Positions 4,636 through 7,882 of a DNA stretch of 7,882 nucleotides are shown one piece after another; the stretch's first letter is position 1; each line of letters opens with the position of its first letter. The stretch is from CAZOLI01 sp964580675 (GTDB lineage: Bacteria; Planctomycetota; MHYJ01; CAYXQY01). Below the pieces are notes generated by a model that was given only the letters and a program-made list of their open reading frames with translations, did not search any database and had not been told where the DNA came from. A program made the position numbers and the translations under genes. The DNA lies in NCBI GenBank assembly GCA_964580675.1, contig CAZOLI010000085.1, positions 1 through 7,882 of the forward strand. Reading direction: 5' to 3'.

Positions 4636-7113
4636 ATGAATATACCAGAATTTGTGTGTATAAGGCGAATGCAATTCGCAGTGCTGTTCTCCCTTGGATT
4701 TCAGCTCATGTTGATTCCGCACCTTGTTTGCCAGGAGAGAAAACCGCTCGAGCTCGACCAGATAATTCGGAAAGCAAAAAAGAGCAACAAAAATCTCCGA
4801 ACGCTAAAGGGGACATTTCAGTATTTGAACAGGCAGAACATTCCCATCACCACCGGAAGGGTCTCCCTCCGGAAAGACAAATATCTGGATGTAGCTCTTC
4901 GCAGATCGGAAACGAACAGGCGAACCACATTTATGTATCGTACCTACTTTCCATCTACAACACTTTATGCCGTATTTCGAAGTCCGATATTTTCTCATAA
5001 TAAATTTAAAGCGACATGGCTTTATCCAAAATTCGGGCGGGCGAACTACGACGAAATTTCATACTTCGAGCGCAGTTTGTTTCGGGAAAAATACCTGCGC
5101 ACGAGAACATATCAGTTGCTGTTTGCCAATCTGTTTCCGGAGGTGTTGAAAAATCGGAGGAGCCCGGTGCAAATCACCGGCGAGCAGGTAAATGGTACAA
5201 AATATTACCGGGTTCAAACGGAGTATAATGCGCATAGTATCATTGGAAAAGCACCAAAACGTCCCCGGAGATACCAGCTCAATTATTACCTAAATGCCGG
5301 TACGGGTCGGTTCGATAGACTGCTAATTCGGGCAATTGGGCTCAGAACCGGCAGTGTGTCATTACAAGAAATTAGCGTATCAAAGTGGAAAACGGTTAAG
5401 AACGCCAAAATACCGGCATTGCTCCGAGTCGCGAACGACCGGCAGCTATTAACAAACGTTGGTCAGGAGTACGGTCCACGAATTCGATGGAAGAAGGTCA
5501 GCGTAAACGACGGCAACGATAAACCGATCCGGCCATGGTGGCTGTCCAAAGAACAGATTTCTAAGACACCCGGTATACCACTTGAAACACCCGTACGAAA
5601 CGTTAGAGGTCGTCTTGAAAAAATACGGAAAAAGCACAGGAAAAAAGAAACACCAGATAACGAAAACAGATCAACCGTTCCATCCCTTCTTCTGCTGACG
5701 GAACGGCACACGAAAAAAGACAACCTGAAGCAGTTGAAGAATGTTTTAAACCGCATTGACGGAACGGAGAAACCGGTGCCGGTTGCAAAACTATTGAAAG
5801 GATTCCTGGACGTAAGGAAAGAGAATTTTGGACAGGCAATCTCTCATTTCCATTCAATTTCCGATAATTTTCTCTTCGGTGAACACGCTCGTGGTTTTGT
5901 CTTCTGGAGAAAACTTCGAGAAGCAAAATCGGCAAAGGAGATAAAAAAGGTATTCGAAAATTACTTCGGAAAAAACGGGGATTTGCGGGATCAGCCACCA
6001 GGAAACATGAAGTTGCTGGACTGGGCACGTTATGGGTCCGATGACGGAAACAATCGATCAATGTCCGTTCTGAACAGGTGGAGCAACACAACCGAAAGCG
6101 ACGTCGATCGCCTTCATCTGGCGCGAGTGTTTGAAGAGGTGAAGGAAGCTCATGGAACGGCGAATTCTCTTTATATGAAACTGCCGCCCTGTTCCTACCT
6201 GGGAGAAGATATAACCGGTCATCTACATAACGTCGAAAAACGGGCCAAACAACTTGCGGTAATAAAGAAATTTATGCCCTTTGTGATGAAGCCCGGTCAC
6301 TACCTTCTTTTGATTCAGAACACGATTGGCTCCGATCAAGAATTGACCACTCGGGCCATTCAAGCGTTCACACGGCACGTCATCTTCAGAGGACTCTCTC
6401 TGGGTTTTGTTCCCATATCGGCGGAGGAAGCGGGAAAAGTTCTCAACCTTTCAATGAATCAGCTGATTGATCAAAAACGCAGCAAGTTACTGTCGGATCT
6501 TGTCCGGGCGGTTTCCCTGTTACCCCAACTTGTGGAGACAATTCAGCCAGTCGTGGAAGATCACCCTTCTATCATGATACCGATTCTGCGTAGAATACTT
6601 CGGGACAAATTGAGGTTTGCAAAACGGCACCGTGTACGTATCTCCCCCGAATTGACAGTACCCATCCTTCAACGTCTATTTGAAGAAGGCAAAATTTTAA
6701 TGGTCCATGGCTTCTCGCGTGCATTTGTCAATCACCTGAAAAACTTAAATCCCGAAATCAAGGAGCGAAAAAAATCCACAAAAATAACAACGAAAAAATT
6801 TGAGGAATACATGAGGGACTTTCGCGAAAAAGTGAGTCGGAACAGGATCATAAAAACTTATACAGACAAAAGCTTTCCGAAACCCGAAAAAACCGTAAAA
6901 GAAAAAGCGAACACGTATATAGACTGGCTTGATCACAACAAATTATCGAAACGGAAATCGGCCGTCCGCAAATTAGTGGAGATGGGCGAACCCGTCGTTC
7001 CCCTTTTAAAACCGAAGCTAACCTCCGGACATCCCGAACTCCGGAGGCGGGCCCGACAGGCGGTCTACAGAATTGCGTTGAAGGCCTCCGTCAGATACAC
7101 CAACGGAAATTAG
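4636..7113 (+). CDS. Exported hypothetical protein: LolA-like, TPR-like and C-terminal HEAT-like regions
   Basis: This 825-residue, very basic protein is of unrecognised family. Residues 1-32 look like a signal peptide: Arg10-Arg11, a hydrophobic core FAVLFSLGFQLMLIP, and possible cleavage near Cys32-Gln33. There is no proper lipobox. Met12 (4669) is an alternative start that would lose the two arginines. Residues 40-300 resemble a LolA-like lipoprotein-carrier fold: LRTLKGTFQY, GRVSLRKDKYLDVALR, then strands RYQLNYYLNAGTGRFDRLLI and KTVKNAKIPALLRV. This is a pattern judgement only. Residues 380-445 resemble TPR helices (AKLLKGFLDVRKENFGQAIS). Residues 480-750 appear helical without a known signature. 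Residues 758-815 form a HEAT-like module: IDWLDHNKLSKRKSAVRKL, then EMGEPVVPLLKPKLTSGHPE, then LRRRARQAVY, a type frequent at the C-terminus of planctomycete proteins. No catalytic motif is visible. A periplasmic scaffold or binding role is a guess. ATG 4636 has no clear Shine-Dalgarno. Confidence 0.85.
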   Translation: MNIPEFVCIRRMQFAVLFSLGFQLMLIPHLVCQERKPLELDQIIRKAKKSNKNLRTLKGTFQYLNRQNIPITTGRVSLRKDKYLDVALRRSETNRRTTFMYRTYFPSTTLYAVFRSPIFSHNKFKATWLYPKFGRANYDEISYFERSLFREKYLRTRTYQLLFANLFPEVLKNRRSPVQITGEQVNGTKYYRVQTEYNAHSIIGKAPKRPRRYQLNYYLNAGTGRFDRLLIRAIGLRTGSVSLQEISVSKWKTVKNAKIPALLRVANDRQLLTNVGQEYGPRIRWKKVSVNDGNDKPIRPWWLSKEQISKTPGIPLETPVRNVRGRLEKIRKKHRKKETPDNENRSTVPSLLLLTERHTKKDNLKQLKNVLNRIDGTEKPVPVAKLLKGFLDVRKENFGQAISHFHSISDNFLFGEHARGFVFWRKLREAKSAKEIKKVFENYFGKNGDLRDQPPGNMKLLDWARYGSDDGNNRSMSVLNRWSNTTESDVDRLHLARVFEEVKEAHGTANSLYMKLPPCSYLGEDITGHLHNVEKRAKQLAVIKKFMPFVMKPGHYLLLIQNTIGSDQELTTRAIQAFTRHVIFRGLSLGFVPISAEEAGKVLNLSMNQLIDQKRSKLLSDLVRAVSLLPQLVETIQPVVEDHPSIMIPILRRILRDKLRFAKRHRVRISPELTVPILQRLFEEGKILMVHGFSRAFVNHLKNLNPEIKERKKSTKITTKKFEEYMRDFREKVSRNRIIKTYTDKSFPKPEKTVKEKANTYIDWLDHNKLSKRKSAVRKLVEMGEPVVPLLKPKLTSGHPELRRRARQAVYRIALKASVRYTNGN

Positions 7114-7434
7114 TGAGAACTCCTGGAGTGGCCACGGCAACGGCCAAAGAGACATGAGCGAAAGCGAGGACGGTTTGCTCCCAGTGGTTGGGGAGACCGT
7201 CCCAATTGGTGCGGAGGCGGCCCTGAGAGTTTTCCACGGACCAAATAATAACGTAAACTACAATACATAGTTATTGAAATTGCGAAATTTCTTCAAAAAA
7301 TATGCTCCCGGTACAATATGTGGTACCAAAATAATACCTTCAACCGTATTCGAAAGTACCTGTTCCACCTGTCCGGGGGATCCGTATTCGCGTACAAATT
7401 CTATTATGGAATTCTGGCTTCGTCCACCTGACCC
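7114..7434. other. Intergenic stretch with hairpin and gene remnants
   Basis: About 320 bases contain no intact gene. It starts with the hairpin region at 7168-7202. On the minus strand 7091-7270 is open for 59 codons with a coding-like core (GRLRTNWDGLPNHWEQTV, LAFAHVSLAVAVATP) but without a start codon or recognised family. On the plus strand, frame 7252-7431 reads FLQKICSRYNMWYQNNTF, then HLSGGSVFAYKFYYGIL, and stops at TGA 7429-7431. This may be the decayed middle of the DUF6883-like gene. A possible TTG-started ORF at 7274-7525 in another frame has no family character and is not called. Confidence 0.45.
7168..7202. other. Two-tier stem-loop downstream of the 825-residue gene
   Basis: GGACGGT (7168-7174) pairs with ACCGTCC (7196-7202). 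After a three-base bulge (TTG), CTCCC (7178-7182) pairs with GGGAG (7191-7195) around an eight-base loop. It lies 55 bases past the stop at 7111-7113. No T-tract follows, so it is a poor intrinsic terminator for the upstream gene. It could protect the mRNA 3' end or be part of a dispersed repeat. Confidence 0.5.
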
Positions 7435-7563
7435 ATGCAGTCCGTCGAATCACCGACAGGGGAAGCAATATCCCTTGTTACCGTCTGGATTGAAGAGAGA
7501 GAAAGCGACAGAATTCGATTCGTAACCGCCTATCCCGCATCTGAGCAGGGAGAAGAACAATGA
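7435..7563 (+). pseudogene. 3' remnant of a DUF6883-like gene
   Basis: The frame 7435-7563 encodes 42 residues: ESPTGEAISLVTVWIEERES followed by DRIRFVTAYPASEQGEEQ. The SPTG...VTVWI...RFVTAYP pattern is what I associate with the C-terminus of DUF6883 proteins, which commonly sit directly upstream of DUF4926 genes. A full-length member would be roughly 100 residues or more. Here the same frame is broken by TGA at 7429-7431, and the upstream open part (YKFYYGIL) matches the expected preceding strand only loosely, so the N-terminal half appears decayed. The TGA at 7561-7563 overlaps the DUF4926 start as ATGA, preserving translational coupling. The alternative is a very short genuine ORF from ATG 7435. 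The family call is from memory and moderate. Confidence 0.5.
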
Positions 7564-7778
7564 ACGAACTGGATTCCGTTGTACTAACAAAAGAGTTGCC
7601 CGAGCATAATTTGACCGTGGGGGACATCGGCACCGTCGTCCACAGGTATGAAGAAGAAGGGGCCGCCGAGGTGGAATTTTTGAACGCTGCAGGCAAGACA
7701 ATCGCCGTGGTGACACTGAACCAAAACGACATCCGACCCATGGACGACACCGAAATCCTCCACGCTCGGTCTCTATAA
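7560..7778 (+). CDS. DUF4926 family protein
   Basis: This is a 72-residue complete protein. It has the DUF4926 pattern throughout: ELDSVVLTKELPEHNLTVGD, then IGTVVHRYEEEGAAEVEFLN, then KTIAVVTLNQNDIRP and a short tail ending in HARSL. The alternating GD-x-GTVV and E-x-E-F-x(n)-G-x-T-x-A-V-x-T-L segments suggest a small SH3-like beta-barrel; no catalytic residues are evident. The biochemical role of the family is unknown to me. DUF4926 genes are often paired with DUF6883 genes, and such small coupled pairs have a toxin-antitoxin-like layout, but this is only an analogy. The ATG at 7560 is well supported: AGGGAG at 7547-7552 gives a Shine-Dalgarno with a 7-base spacer, and the start overlaps the upstream remnant's stop as ATGA. 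After it, 7779-7882 holds nothing I can identify. Confidence 0.85.
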   Translation: MNELDSVVLTKELPEHNLTVGDIGTVVHRYEEEGAAEVEFLNAAGKTIAVVTLNQNDIRPMDDTEILHARSL

Positions 7779-7882
7779 CTCTCGTCATCCAGGTCGTTAT
7801 CGTAATCTAAATCCGCCTGTAATGTTTTTATTTGTTGCTTCTTAGCCTATTTGTCACCCCCTGTCGTTCGTCTTGCACCGGG

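Noticed and set aside
5603..6091. 162-codon minus-strand ORF inside the 825-residue gene
   Set aside because: It is antisense to a coherent protein, with Cys/Arg/Phe-rich shadow composition and no motif.
2289..7113. A novel defence or secretion operon made of the two large genes
   Set aside because: The genes are separated by about 800 bp of repeats, share no recognisable interacting domains, and contain no nuclease, helicase, ATPase or secretion motif.
7168..7202. Rho-independent terminator for the 825-residue gene
   Set aside because: The stem is strong but is followed by CAATTGGTGCGG, not a T-run, on the plus strand, and no T-run exists at the other end.
7274..7525. 83-codon TTG-started ORF
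   Set aside because: It is in the wrong frame relative to the conserved SPTG...TVWI...VTAYP segment, has no ribosome-binding site, and its composition is that of a shifted frame.

Overview
The window looks like an accessory, gene-poor stretch of a bacterial chromosome, most likely from the Planctomycetota or a phylum with similar gene content. This is an inference. It rests on a C-terminal HEAT-like module of a type common in planctomycete proteins, a DUF4926 gene translationally coupled to what looks like a decayed DUF6883 gene, a VapBC-type module, long poorly conserved secreted or membrane-anchored proteins, and large degenerate short-period repeats between genes. No rRNA, tRNA, CRISPR array or intact transposase was seen.

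Layout, left to right. Positions 1-270 are a composite repeat (copy A) built of degenerate 8-bp, then 7-bp, then 7/9-bp units. Positions 330-981 hold a toxin-antitoxin pair: a ribbon-helix-helix antitoxin whose 5' end is out of frame with its only ATG, and an intact PIN-domain (VapC-type) toxin that overlaps it by ATGA. A short possible ORF with a very strong Shine-Dalgarno sequence follows. Positions 1250-1846 on the minus strand encode a predicted four-helix membrane protein. A gene-free stretch with a strong REP-like hairpin precedes the first large plus-strand gene (2289/2310-3833), a membrane-anchored, cysteine-free protein with a carboxypeptidase-regulatory-like beta-sandwich. That gene may be translated through a 16-codon leader ORF whose stop overlaps a GTG start. 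Positions 3834-4635 carry a possible decayed coding tail, a 17-bp direct repeat and a second composite repeat (copy B) with the same module order and orientation as copy A. The second large gene (4636-7113) encodes an 825-residue putatively exported protein: signal peptide, possible LolA-like domain, TPR-like helices and a C-terminal HEAT-like module. Past a hairpin-bearing spacer lie the 3' remnant of a DUF6883-like gene and an intact DUF4926 gene, again joined by ATGA.

How the parts relate. The vapBC pair and the DUF6883-DUF4926 pair are both small coupled gene pairs in which one member looks damaged. The two large genes lie on the same strand and both seem to act outside the cytoplasm, but about 800 bp of repeats separates them, so a shared operon is not supported. 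In sampled lines the large genes are clearly more AT-rich (about 40-47% GC) than vapC (about 60%). No known defence, mobile or metabolic system could be assembled from this window, and no function is claimed for the three large or medium hypothetical genes.
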